From Candidatus Poribacteria bacterium (GTDB lineage: Bacteria > Poribacteria > WGA-4E > WGA-3G): a DNA stretch of 51,951 nt. Numbering within the stretch: the stretch's first letter is position 1; each line of letters starts with the position of its first letter. This document shows, piece after piece, positions 43,730 to 51,838 of the stretch. Made by a program: the position numbers and the translations under genes. Under the pieces are notes generated by a model. It saw only the letters and a list, made by a program, of their open reading frames with translations. It had not been told where the DNA came from and did not search any database. The stretch covers positions 1 to 51,951 of the forward strand of contig JAJEET010000041.1 in the NCBI GenBank assembly GCA_022820835.1. Direction: 5' to 3'.

Positions 43730-45652
43730 TTGACTTCTTCGCAGCAACAGCGTGCCTTGACATGGCGTGTCCTGGGCATCTTTGCTATCACCGCACCGAT
43801 TAACTGCTACTTCCTCATCCAGATGGAACTGGTGCGCTATACCTTTCCGACATGGGTCGTCCCGCTCTCCAATGTCATCTTCATCCTCACCGCAGTGATG
43901 ATCATCAACGCCATCATCCGTCTCCTCAAAAGCAGTTTCGCACTCCGACAAGGTGAACTCCTACTCCTCTACGTGACGCTGAGTTTCGCCACCACACTCG
44001 CCGGCTGCGATGTCTTACAAGCGATCCTCTCCGTACTCGGACACGGGTTCTGGTTCGCGACCGAAGAGAACGAATGGCGCACCCTCTTCTGGCACCACAT
44101 TCCGCAATGGCTCACCGTTTCCGACAGAGACGCACTCCGCGGCTACTACCAAGGCGAATCAAGCCTATACCGTCCGCTCCATCTACAGGCTTGGCTACCG
44201 GTGGTCGGTGCGTGGCTGTTGCTCTTCGCAGTGATCGCTTTCATCTTCCTCTGCCTCAACACGATCCTCCGACGACAGTGGTCACAACGCGAACGCCTCA
44301 CCTTCCCCGTTATCCAACTCCCATTCGCGATGACGAATCCGGCTTCCGGGTTCTTCCGAAACAAACGGATGTGGATCGGGTTCGCCATCGCTGCCGGTAT
44401 CAGTCTGTTCAACGGATTAAGCCATCTCTATCCGGTACTCCCAAATATCCCTGTAACACGCCGATTTTTCAGATTCCACGACCCGCCGTTCAGCTACTAC
44501 GGCACCATCATCACCGCTTTCTATCCGTTCGCTATCGGTATTATGTTCCTAATGCCGTTAGATGTCCTCTTCTCGACGACCTTCTTCTATTTCCTCTATC
44601 GAAACGAAGTCGCTTTATCACAAGCGATCGGGTGGAGTAGCATTCCACGCTTCCCTTACCTCAACGAACAGACAGTGGGCGCTTTTATCGGTCTCTGCCT
44701 CTTCTTCGCTTGGACGGGTAAACGCCATTTCAAGGCTGTTCTGCAAAGCGTGCTGCCCTCTCGCGGACGAGAACCGCCACCGGAGCAACACGACGAACCC
44801 ATGCCGTATCGCGTCGCTGTCTGGGGATTTGTGATTGGCATCCTACTGTTCGCGTTCCTGCTCTACAAGGCAGGTATGGAGCCTTGGTTGGCGTTGACCT
44901 TCGCGATCCTGTTCCTCATTACACCGTTAGTAACCACGCGTATCCGCGCCGAGTCCGGCATCTTCGTCCACGCCTACCACTGGCAGGCACCACGATACAT
45001 ATTAAACACCGTCTTAGGGACACACCGCCTCGGTGCACAAAACCTCACCGCACTCTCGGTCTGCTTTTTCAACCGCGATTACCGACCGCAACAGATGCCA
45101 CACCAATTAGAGGCATTTAAAATCGCTGAACTCGCCAATATCAATCAACGACGGATGCTCCTTACGATCGTTATCGCCACTATTTTCGGTGGACTCGTCG
45201 CCTTTTGGGTACAACTCCATCTCTACTACCAATTCGGTGCAGATTCCGGCTACTACGGACCCTGGGCACTCGGCTACGGTAGACAATACTTCCAACGCTT
45301 GACAAACTGGATTACCTATCCGCTCGGCACAGACTGGCTCGGCGTAATATTCATGGGCATCGGCTTCACCGTCATGATGATCCTGACCTACCTACGTGTC
45401 AAATTCTTCTGGTTACCCTTACATCCGCTCGGTTACGTCATGGCAAGCAACCAAGAGATGTCTGATCTCTGGATTCCGTTGCTCATCGCGTTAACATTAA
45501 AATGGCTCATCCTCCGGCACGGTGGCATCCAGAGTTATCGGCGTGTCATCCCGTTCTTTTTAGGGTTAGTCCTCGGCGACTACCTGATGGGGAGTACGTG
45601 GAGCCTCCTAAACGTCCTCCTAAACACCACGATGTATCAGTTCTATCCGTAG
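43730..45652 (+). CDS. Polytopic membrane protein (DUF6784/DUF6785-like)
   Basis: A TTG start at 43730 is preferred because GAGG (43716-43719) lies 10 nt upstream. The frame is also open to a TTG at 43667, but no ribosome-binding site precedes that. The 640-residue protein has about 12-14 hydrophobic segments (LGIFAITAPINCYFLIQ, WVVPLSNVIFILTAVMIINA and so on). Conserved soluble pieces include RQWSQRERLTFPVIQLP and TTRIRAESGIFVHAYHWQAP. This is the pattern of the DUF6785/DUF6784 family, seen in planctomycetes and related groups, with unknown transport function. A tiny overlapping frame (43671-43727) ends just before the TTG and could be a leader peptide. Confidence 0.7.
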   Translation: MTSSQQQRALTWRVLGIFAITAPINCYFLIQMELVRYTFPTWVVPLSNVIFILTAVMIINAIIRLLKSSFALRQGELLLLYVTLSFATTLAGCDVLQAILSVLGHGFWFATEENEWRTLFWHHIPQWLTVSDRDALRGYYQGESSLYRPLHLQAWLPVVGAWLLLFAVIAFIFLCLNTILRRQWSQRERLTFPVIQLPFAMTNPASGFFRNKRMWIGFAIAAGISLFNGLSHLYPVLPNIPVTRRFFRFHDPPFSYYGTIITAFYPFAIGIMFLMPLDVLFSTTFFYFLYRNEVALSQAIGWSSIPRFPYLNEQTVGAFIGLCLFFAWTGKRHFKAVLQSVLPSRGREPPPEQHDEPMPYRVAVWGFVIGILLFAFLLYKAGMEPWLALTFAILFLITPLVTTRIRAESGIFVHAYHWQAPRYILNTVLGTHRLGAQNLTALSVCFFNRDYRPQQMPHQLEAFKIAELANINQRRMLLTIVIATIFGGLVAFWVQLHLYYQFGADSGYYGPWALGYGRQYFQRLTNWITYPLGTDWLGVIFMGIGFTVMMILTYLRVKFFWLPLHPLGYVMASNQEMSDLWIPLLIALTLKWLILRHGGIQSYRRVIPFFLGLVLGDYLMGSTWSLLNVLLNTTMYQFYP

Positions 45653-45749
45653 CCGTCATCTTTGTAGCATAGCCTGTTAGGCTGTGCATCGTAGCATAAT
45701 GTGTTAAATTAGTAGTCATCGGTTCCAGCAACAGGCAGCCATCAGACCC

Positions 45750-45994
45750 GTAGGTTGGGTTGAACGGAACTGAGAAGATGGACATAGGTATTTGAAACAC
45801 ACGTCAAATCTGGTAAACTGCCATATACACCTAAGAACATAGTGAAACCCAACTTTATACCGTCATAGAATCAGATACTTCCAAATAGAAGCGTTGGGTT
45901 TCACTCGGTCTCGGATTGAGGTGGCGTGTATTGAGAGGACTTTATTTTTTTTGATTTTTTACAGTTTTGGTGGAATCCGTTCAACCCAACCTAC
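45750..45994. repeat. 245-bp MITE-like element with perfect 19-bp terminal inverted repeats
   Basis: The terminal arms are GTAGGTTGGGTTGAACGGA (45750-45768) and its exact complement (45976-45994). Perfect 13-bp inner arms AGTGAAACCCAAC (45841-45853) and 45893-45905 also pair. A T-rich run lies near 45941. One terminal arm also occurs alone at 21072-21089. It occupies most of the 410-bp gap 45653-46062. A small hairpin AGCCT-GTT-AGGCT lies before it near 45672. Confidence 0.75.
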
Positions 45995-46020
45995 AATTCT
46001 ACTTGCACGCTGTACAAGAC

Positions 46021-46062
46021 TAATTGCTGACGGCTGACGGTTTCCGACCGCTAACGGCTATC
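46021..46062 (-). repeat. Heptamer repeat abutting the archease stop codon
   Basis: On the minus strand the archease TGA is followed by GATAGCCGTTAGCGGTCGG, then GTCAGCC-GTCAGCA units. It is another copy of the stop-codon-linked family in the same orientation. Confidence 0.7.
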
Positions 46063-46482
46063 TCACAGATCAAAGATAACCTGTGCAAACCAACTCCCGT
46101 CAGGCTTTTGCACAACCTGCAACTGATGATACGTTACACCCTTAATCTCCGTATAGACGGCGTGTTTATCAAAATTTGACGGTTCACCGTAAACCGTCGC
46201 CGACATCTCTGTTTCACTACACTGTTGGATCGCTGCGCGTTTAAAGAAGGTCTCCTCCGTTTCATGCCGAAAGATGAGTTCATCAAGCCACGCCACGAAG
46301 AGTTCTTCCACAGACTCAGCCGTGAGCCGAATCTCAACCGATGCCGTTTCATCAACCGTCTCTAAAACAGCGATCGCTTCAAAGAGACCCTGCGCAGCGT
46401 GCGTCAGAAGCTCGGAGAGGTTCTCACCTCTAACCACCATCCCCATATCCGCCGTATGTTCGAGGTATTCATAAGGTTCCAT
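46063..46482 (-). CDS. Archease
   Basis: The ATG at 46482 with GGAGAC upstream gives the canonical start MEPYEYLEHTADMGMVVRGE. An upstream extension to 46551 would add an unrelated 23-residue stretch and is rejected. The 139-residue protein has L-F-V-A-W-L-D-E-L-I-F at the centre and ends KGVTYHQLQV then WFAQVIFDL. The H-T-A-D, W-L-D-E and final D residues match the archease metal site. Archease activates the RNA ligase RtcB during tRNA or RNA repair; rtcB is not in the window. Confidence 0.93.
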   Translation of the reverse strand: MEPYEYLEHTADMGMVVRGENLSELLTHAAQGLFEAIAVLETVDETASVEIRLTAESVEELFVAWLDELIFRHETEETFFKRAAIQQCSETEMSATVYGEPSNFDKHAVYTEIKGVTYHQLQVVQKPDGSWFAQVIFDL

Positions 46483-46580
46483 ATTGTCTCCGTTGTTCCT
46501 GTCATTCTTTTCACACCACAACATCATACCCCGAAAACCCGATCCTGTCAATTTTCAAAATACGTATATCTTCCTTGAAC

Positions 46581-46833
46581 CCAGGTCGGTAGGTGCGGTT
46601 TCCTAACCGAACCGGATTCTGAAAAAAGACGTGAAACTCGACAGTTTCTTAAAACTGAATCGCTCTATACATAAATATCTTTTCGCTTGTTTTTCTCTAC
46701 GCGTATATGTTATCATATCAACGTGATTCCGCGAATTCTTGAAGGTTCCATCCCTGTTTATCAAAGACATAAATTGTAGCACAAACTTTTAGTTTGTGGC
46801 ATATATGGCGCAAACTAAAAGTGTACGCTACAA
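46581..46833. repeat. Dispersed hairpins upstream of the methyltransferase operon
   Basis: The 320-to-390-bp gap between archease and the next gene contains GGTGCGGTT-TCCT-AACCGAACC (46592-46613), a near copy of the hairpin at 20891. A larger hairpin has arms TTGTAGC/GCTACAA (46774-46780, 46827-46833) and ACTTTTAGTTTG/CAAACTAAAAGT (46785-46796, 46811-46822). It ends 40 bp before the start of the small gene. No coding region is seen here. Confidence 0.65.
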
Positions 46834-46872
46834 ATGTAACCTCCTATCAAACTCACGTTAAGGAAAACAATA

Positions 46873-47139
46873 ATGTACATCGTGACAGACGACTTAGAAA
46901 TCATAAACTTCTATCAGTACAAAAATTTGAGTGTAGAAGGGGAGGACCCTGGCAAAGGTCAACTCGTCCTGACAGCCCAAGATGGATCCAAACGCGTCAT
47001 TGCCGAATTCGCTGAATTCGAGGAAGCATGTAATCTCTTTACGGACATCCGCGATGCCCTCGCGGCAGGAGAGACATACATGGAGGACAAGCCGTTCAGA
47101 GTACCGGCTCAACAACGCGAGAAACATACTACAGTTTAG
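46873..47139 (+). CDS. Small hypothetical protein preceding the methyltransferase
   Basis: The 88-residue protein (MYIVTDDLEIINFYQYKNLS start) is not recognised. It is acidic, with strands at both ends of a helix (EEACNLFTDIRDALAAGETY). It ends 10 bp before the methyltransferase ATG, and AAGGAAA lies upstream of its start. It shows no helix-turn-helix like the controller proteins of restriction systems. Co-transcription with the methyltransferase is likely. Confidence 0.6.
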   Translation: MYIVTDDLEIINFYQYKNLSVEGEDPGKGQLVLTAQDGSKRVIAEFAEFEEACNLFTDIRDALAAGETYMEDKPFRVPAQQREKHTTV

Positions 47140-47149
47140 AGACATATCA

Positions 47150-48871
47150 ATGAACAAACTCTACTTCGGCGATAACCTCGAAATCCTACAAGAACTCGAC
47201 GACGAACGCGTCCACCTGATCTGCACCGATCCACCCTTCAACTCTGGACGCGACTACAACGCCTTCATCGGCGACTCGCTGGCACAGAAAAAAGCGTTTA
47301 CCGATACATGGACGTGGGACACCGCCGCACAAGACACTCGCGCAGACATCGAACACCGCGCCTACACCAGCGATACCTACAAAGCATTGGATAACTGCCT
47401 CAAAGGGTACGACTTAGTACTCCAAAACGCTGTCTCCGGGGATAGTGGCGCGATGCGTGCTTATCTCGCCTTTATGGGGCCCCGACTCGCCGAGATGCAC
47501 CGAATCCTTACACCCACAGGCAGCATCTACCTCCACTGCGACCCGACCGCAAGCCACTATCTCAAAGGCATCATGGACGCTGTGTTCGGCGTAGATAACT
47601 TCAGAAACGAAATCATCTGGCAACGCACTAAGGCACATAACGACGGCAAACAGTACGGCAGAGTCCACGACACAATCCTATTTTATACTAAGAGCAACCG
47701 AAGGGTATGGAACCCTGTCTATACAGCACACGATCCAGAGTACGTAAAACGGCAGTATCGGCACAAAGACGAAAGAGGATTGTATCAACCCATAACCTTA
47801 AATGCTTCTGGTGCGCGAGGCGGTGAGTCTGGAAAGCCGTGGCGAGGTATAGATCCAGATGCTATGGGTAATCACTGGCGAGCACCACGCAGAGAAGCGT
47901 GGCCTGAAGGCGTTAATCCTCCTGAAAATTATGAATCCCTCTCGGTTCACGAAAAACTTGACGCGTTAGACGCTAATGGTTTAGTTTACTGGCCCCCGAA
48001 AGGAAGAGTCCCAAGGTTCAAACGATATTTATCCACTACAAAAGGAAACAGGATTCAGGATGTTATAACAGACATAAACTTCCTTACGAGCACATCCAAA
48101 GAACGCCTCGGTTACCCGACACAGAAACCGCTTGCACTCTATGAACGCCTGATAACAGCCTCCAGCAATGAAGGCGACATCGTTCTCGATCCCTTCTGCG
48201 GCTGCGGCACCACCATCGACGCAGCACACACTCTCAAACGCCAGTGGATGGGGATTGATATAACCATCCTCGCACTCGATCCGATGCGACAGCGATTAGC
48301 AGACCGACACGGACTACAACCCTCCATAGACTATCAAATCGAAGGCTACCCAACCAACATGCAGGAAGTCCGTAGACTCTTGAAAGAAGGAGACAAGCGT
48401 AAGTATCACGACTTCTCGAACTGGGCAGTCACACGACTTGGACTCAGACCCACGAAAGATGTCGGCGACGGTGGACTCGACGGTGTCGGACATGTAACGC
48501 TCTGGAACCCGCAGCAGATGAAAGAGACAAACGCACGCATCCTCGCCGAAGTCAAAACCGGCAAACCGACTATCACGCAAGTCCGTGCCTTCTGCCACGT
48601 CATGGACCAGCACAACGCCGAAGTCGGCATCTTCATCACGATTGAACCCGTTAGCACGAAAATGCAGCAGGAGGCACAGAATATGGGCAGCTTCGAGCAC
48701 AATCAGAAAAATTACCCACGCCTCCAATTCTGGCAGATCGATGACGAATACTTCAACAACCCAGACATCATCAACACCCGCGTCCGTTTACCAGATGCGT
48801 GGCGAATCCGGCCCACCCAGAAATCGGAACGCCACTTCGACAACCGACAGATACAACTCCTCCGCGGATGA
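47150..48871 (+). CDS. Beta-class DNA methyltransferase fused to an Mrr-like nuclease domain
   Basis: The ATG at 47150 gives the typical start MNKLYFGDNLEILQEL; extension to 46982 is rejected. Motif IV TDPPFNSGRDYNAF (~26) precedes motif I DPFCGCGTTIDAA (~347), the beta-class (N4/N6) order. GYPTQKPLALYERLI lies just before motif I. After residue ~430 the sequence DGGLDGVGHVTLW, then ARILAEVKTGKPTI (~466), fits a PD-(D/E)XK restriction domain, so one chain may both modify and cut. The middle (about 47,640-48,060) is less GC-rich than the flanks (sampled lines 47-48% versus 58-60%), like an exchanged recognition region. Confidence 0.85.
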   Translation: MNKLYFGDNLEILQELDDERVHLICTDPPFNSGRDYNAFIGDSLAQKKAFTDTWTWDTAAQDTRADIEHRAYTSDTYKALDNCLKGYDLVLQNAVSGDSGAMRAYLAFMGPRLAEMHRILTPTGSIYLHCDPTASHYLKGIMDAVFGVDNFRNEIIWQRTKAHNDGKQYGRVHDTILFYTKSNRRVWNPVYTAHDPEYVKRQYRHKDERGLYQPITLNASGARGGESGKPWRGIDPDAMGNHWRAPRREAWPEGVNPPENYESLSVHEKLDALDANGLVYWPPKGRVPRFKRYLSTTKGNRIQDVITDINFLTSTSKERLGYPTQKPLALYERLITASSNEGDIVLDPFCGCGTTIDAAHTLKRQWMGIDITILALDPMRQRLADRHGLQPSIDYQIEGYPTNMQEVRRLLKEGDKRKYHDFSNWAVTRLGLRPTKDVGDGGLDGVGHVTLWNPQQMKETNARILAEVKTGKPTITQVRAFCHVMDQHNAEVGIFITIEPVSTKMQQEAQNMGSFEHNQKNYPRLQFWQIDDEYFNNPDIINTRVRLPDAWRIRPTQKSERHFDNRQIQLLRG

Positions 48872-49003
48872 AGCACACGACTATTATAACCTAACGACTT
48901 GTGCTAAATAACTTTATGTAAAATATTATTTCACATAAACAGAACGTTACCGAATTCTACGTAGGAACCTTGAAGACGTGAAAAAAGTGATTATAAAACA
49001 TAT

Positions 49004-49066
49004 ATGAACTTCCAAACACACTATAATCGCTATCTACAAAACATATCGCATTTGCCTCCATCGTAA
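49004..49066 (+). pseudogene. 5' remnant of a second type IIG gene
   Basis: The 657-bp gap 48901-49556 has no full gene. At 49004 the sequence ATG..CAAACACAC..CGCTATCTACAAAACAT encodes MNFQTHYNRYLQNISHLPPS and stops. It copies the start of the type IIG gene at 15609 (MNFQTHRDRYLQNIQ), including the region just before the ATG. The rest of that gene is missing. The following ~450 bp is AT-rich with no recognised feature. Confidence 0.75.
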
Positions 49067-49556
49067 ATAAAAAATAAAGTTGACCGATCGCACTATATAT
49101 GTTAGTATATATATAATAATTAAACTATATTAATCAGTCAAAAACATGAAAATAACCCTTCCTCGAACAGAAGGAGGAGAGAACGGAGGCACAGTTAAAA
49201 CGAAACCATTAACCGACACACCCTAACCCGGCGGAGAAAAAACTACAACGCAGATTTTTGCGTACAAAAAAAATTAAAGTGCCTTTATAACGAACGCATA
49301 GCGAGTCAGCACTAAAAATTCAAAGTCCACGCGGATCTGAAAATGTAATTCGCATAATCTCAGCCAGAAAAGCAAATAAATTATAAGGGAGAAATTACGA
49401 TTTGTGTATACATTCGATTTTTTTTCAACACTTAAGCCATTTTCGGCATCTAACTCATATATGCTAAAGTTTGGATAATTTTCTGTGGAATAGGAGACCG
49501 TTAGTTTCCTATTCTCTTATGTAGCACAGGAAACCGTTGGCATAAGGATCAAAAAT

Positions 49557-50450
49557 ATGAAAATACGAAAACATACAAGTCGTGCGTTATTAGTGTCCCT
49601 TTGTGTACATATTGCTTTGGTGTTCGTTGTTTCCCTTTTCCTTGCCCATCATTTTGATACCGAAAAGGAGAATATATCTGCGGAGATTTTGGAAAACACC
49701 CCTGAAAAGCAGATCCGGCGGCGGATATTGCACCGACACACCCGTCCAAACCGACAGACGGCAAATGCCGCGGTATCAGATGCTTCGCTCCCTTCGTCAA
49801 CTTACGCACTACAAGCAAGTGTGCCTAAAGCACTGATTCAGGCTAAGGCAGTTACCGACATCGTTACGTACACCGATCTACCGCAAATAGAGACACCCAG
49901 TCCAGTTTCCAATATCAGCTTCGGTAATGATATAAAAACAGGTCTTGGAATTTTCGATACAGGAGCGATGCCAGGACACGGATTAATCGGAGAAGTGTTC
50001 GTGCCAGGTTTTCGTATCTCACGAATGCCCAATTTTGATCGCCTGCTCCCTGTCGATACCTTTATTACAGCAAATTTAAATGTCCCCACACGAGACTACA
50101 TGATCGGATTCCCGATGCCAGAGATGTTCTCTGTCACTGAGAATTTCGCAATTCGCTTTCGCGCAGAATTGAAAATTGACACACCGGGGATATACATCTT
50201 TGAACTGAGCTCAGACGACGGTTCACAACTCTATATTAATGGAGAACGCATAATAAATAACGACGGAATTCATGGAACTGTAAGTAAACAAGGCAGCATA
50301 AAACTTGACATCGGTATCCATCCTGTTGAAATTCACTATTTCCAAGGCCCCCGATATCGCATTGCACTACAATGGTTTTATCAGCCACCGAATAGCTCGA
50401 AAAAAATTGTTGTACCACCCAACGTTATCTATCCACCCAGCGAACCATAG
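49557..50450 (+). CDS. Membrane-anchored PA14-domain protein with TonB-like N-terminus
   Basis: The 297-residue protein has a short basic start and a single N-terminal membrane helix (ALLVSLCVHIALVFVVSLFL), as in TonB-family proteins. A basic linker follows (KQIRRRILHRHTRPNRQ). The C-terminal ~120 residues are a PA14-like domain: FAIRFRAELKIDTPGIYIFE, LSSDDGSQLYINGERIINND, GIHPVEIHYFQGPRYRIALQ. PA14 domains bind carbohydrate in enzymes, adhesins and toxins. AAGGA lies about 11 nt before the ATG. The transport or receptor role suggested by the N-terminus is not supported by a TonB C-terminal domain. Confidence 0.72.
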   Translation: MKIRKHTSRALLVSLCVHIALVFVVSLFLAHHFDTEKENISAEILENTPEKQIRRRILHRHTRPNRQTANAAVSDASLPSSTYALQASVPKALIQAKAVTDIVTYTDLPQIETPSPVSNISFGNDIKTGLGIFDTGAMPGHGLIGEVFVPGFRISRMPNFDRLLPVDTFITANLNVPTRDYMIGFPMPEMFSVTENFAIRFRAELKIDTPGIYIFELSSDDGSQLYINGERIINNDGIHGTVSKQGSIKLDIGIHPVEIHYFQGPRYRIALQWFYQPPNSSKKIVVPPNVIYPPSEP

Positions 50451-50465
50451 ATACCAATTGTTGGA

Positions 50466-50650
50466 TAAAATTTCATAGTACCTCGCTCCCCGATTTACTA
50501 TGAAAACTATGAAATTTTACACCACATCCTTCCTCAGATAAAAGCCCATCATAAAACAAAAATGTGAACAAAAAAGCATCCCTTAACTGATCACTGTGAA
50601 AGGTTTTCGGAGAAAACCGTACTGAAAACTGAAAACTATTTCACTATGAA
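50466..50650. repeat. Inverted repeat plus composite palindrome repeat
   Basis: Perfect 14-nt arms TAAAATTTCATAGT (50466-50479) and ACTATGAAATTTTA (50506-50519) follow the PA14 gene and could form a terminator. Further right the palindrome GGTTTTCGGAGAAAACC (50602-50618) stands between GTGAAA and GTACTGA, followed by AAACTGA heptamers. The rest of the 500-bp gap holds a promoter and a leader region. Confidence 0.7.
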
Positions 50651-50765
50651 AACTGTGAAATTTTAGACAAATACCCGCTACAATGTCTAAATCTCGCGAC
50701 CCACACTGATGGCTGACGACTGATAGTTTCCAACGGCTGATTGCCCTCTACAATCCACAAATCCG

Positions 50766-50794
50766 TTGACAGAAAGCCGTTTTTAGGGTATAAT
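50766..50794 (+). promoter_or_regulatory. Consensus sigma70 promoter for the aldolase gene
   Basis: A perfect TTGACA (50766-50771), 17-nt spacer and perfect TATAAT (50789-50794) are present. The predicted transcript would start near 50801, leaving a leader of about 150 nt before the ATG at 50952. Confidence 0.75.
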
Positions 50795-50951
50795 TATAAA
50801 GGCTCAGTCGGAGTATACAGTACCAGCCTCGGTTTCAGAACAGCATCTCGCCATGCTATTTATGTTTATAGGCACTAAAAACGAACGAGCAGACCACAAG
50901 ACTTAACAGCAAACACGGCTTACAAGCTGCAACAGAAAAGCGAGGATGATA

Positions 50952-51659
50952 ATGTCGGCAGCAAACTTAAAACAGCGGATACACAACGGAGAACACGTCT
51001 ACGGTGCTAACGCCTCTCTATCGACATCCCGCGAGGATCTAATTGCCAGAGTCGAAAAAGGCGGTTACGATTTTGTCGCCGTTGATAGTCAGCACTCTCC
51101 ATACAACGAAGACCGGCTCGTTGCTTTCTGCAATATGGCAAATGAACTCGGGATCCCCGTCAACTTTCGGATTAAACATACCCGAAACGCTTATCTCATC
51201 GGGAACTACCTCGACCTGGGGCCCACTGGCATTGAAGTGCCACAAGTCGAATTAGACGAAACCGTGAACGAGGCAGTCGCCGCATTCTACTACCCGCAGC
51301 AAGGCATTCGGAGTTGGGGCGGTGCCGCTCGCGTGAATTCCGCAGGCAAAGAACGGCTCGAATACGCCGAATGGTGGAACAACAACGGAATCCTATGGAT
51401 GCAAATCGAATCCATAGAAGCCGTTACACATGCAAGACATCTCGCCAAAGAAGGCGTTGATTGCCTCTCTTTCGGACCCGCTGACCTGACATTTAGCATG
51501 GAGGAACACCCAAACCATGCACTTCAGACGGTAGACGCGTGTGTTGAATACGTCGCCAAAGCCTTGCAAGGAACGACAACCGCCGTCTGCTTTAGGAACG
51601 GGAACCCCAGTACTCGCCAGAAATACGCGGATATGGGCGTTACCGTCTTTTTGGAATAA
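50952..51659 (+). CDS. HpcH/HpaI aldolase/citrate lyase family protein
   Basis: GAGG (50942-50945) sits 6 nt before the second ATG, so 50952 is chosen over 50946. The 235-residue barrel protein shows YGANASLSTSREDLIARVEK, YDFVAVDSQHSPYN, GIPVNFRIKH, TGIEVPQVELDETVNEAVAA, WMQIESIEAVTHAR (metal Glu) and FGPADLTFSM (metal Asp). This series is typical of class II pyruvate aldolases such as HpcH/HpaI, which cleave 2-keto-3-deoxy sugar acids or similar. It ends shortly after VTVFLE, about 15-20 residues shorter than many relatives. A heptamer repeat begins one base after its stop codon. Confidence 0.88.
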   Translation: MSAANLKQRIHNGEHVYGANASLSTSREDLIARVEKGGYDFVAVDSQHSPYNEDRLVAFCNMANELGIPVNFRIKHTRNAYLIGNYLDLGPTGIEVPQVELDETVNEAVAAFYYPQQGIRSWGGAARVNSAGKERLEYAEWWNNNGILWMQIESIEAVTHARHLAKEGVDCLSFGPADLTFSMEEHPNHALQTVDACVEYVAKALQGTTTAVCFRNGNPSTRQKYADMGVTVFLE

Positions 51660-51838
51660 CTATCAGTTTTCAGTTCGGTTTTTCTGCGAAAAACCTTTCA
51701 GTTATCAGGGGAATAGTTGTTAGTTAACAGTTATAAGATACTTTGTTGTGGTATTCAGGACTGCTGTGGACACCACAACACAACCGCCTACCACAAGAGA
51801 TTAACTTATAACTTACTATAGTTTGGACAGTTTGATCA
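51660..51838. repeat. Composite heptamer/palindrome element after the aldolase
   Basis: It begins directly after TAA (CTATCAGTTTTCAGTTCGG) and contains the palindrome GGTTTTTCTGCGAAAAACC (51677-51695) between CAGTTC and TTTCAG. GTTAGTT-AACAGTT heptamers follow. It closes with an inverted heptamer block ACTTATAACTTACTATAG near 51805-51820. The final ~110 bp show no clear feature. Confidence 0.75.

Noticed and set aside
46483..46551. Extension of archease to a start at 46551
   Set aside because: GGAGAC lies before the ATG at 46482, and archease proteins begin close to Y-E-Y-L-E-H-T-A-D.
46982..47149. N-terminal extension of the methyltransferase
   Set aside because: It would overlap the small upstream gene in another frame and adds a 56-residue stretch unlike any methyltransferase; M-N-K-L-Y-F-G-D-N is the normal start.
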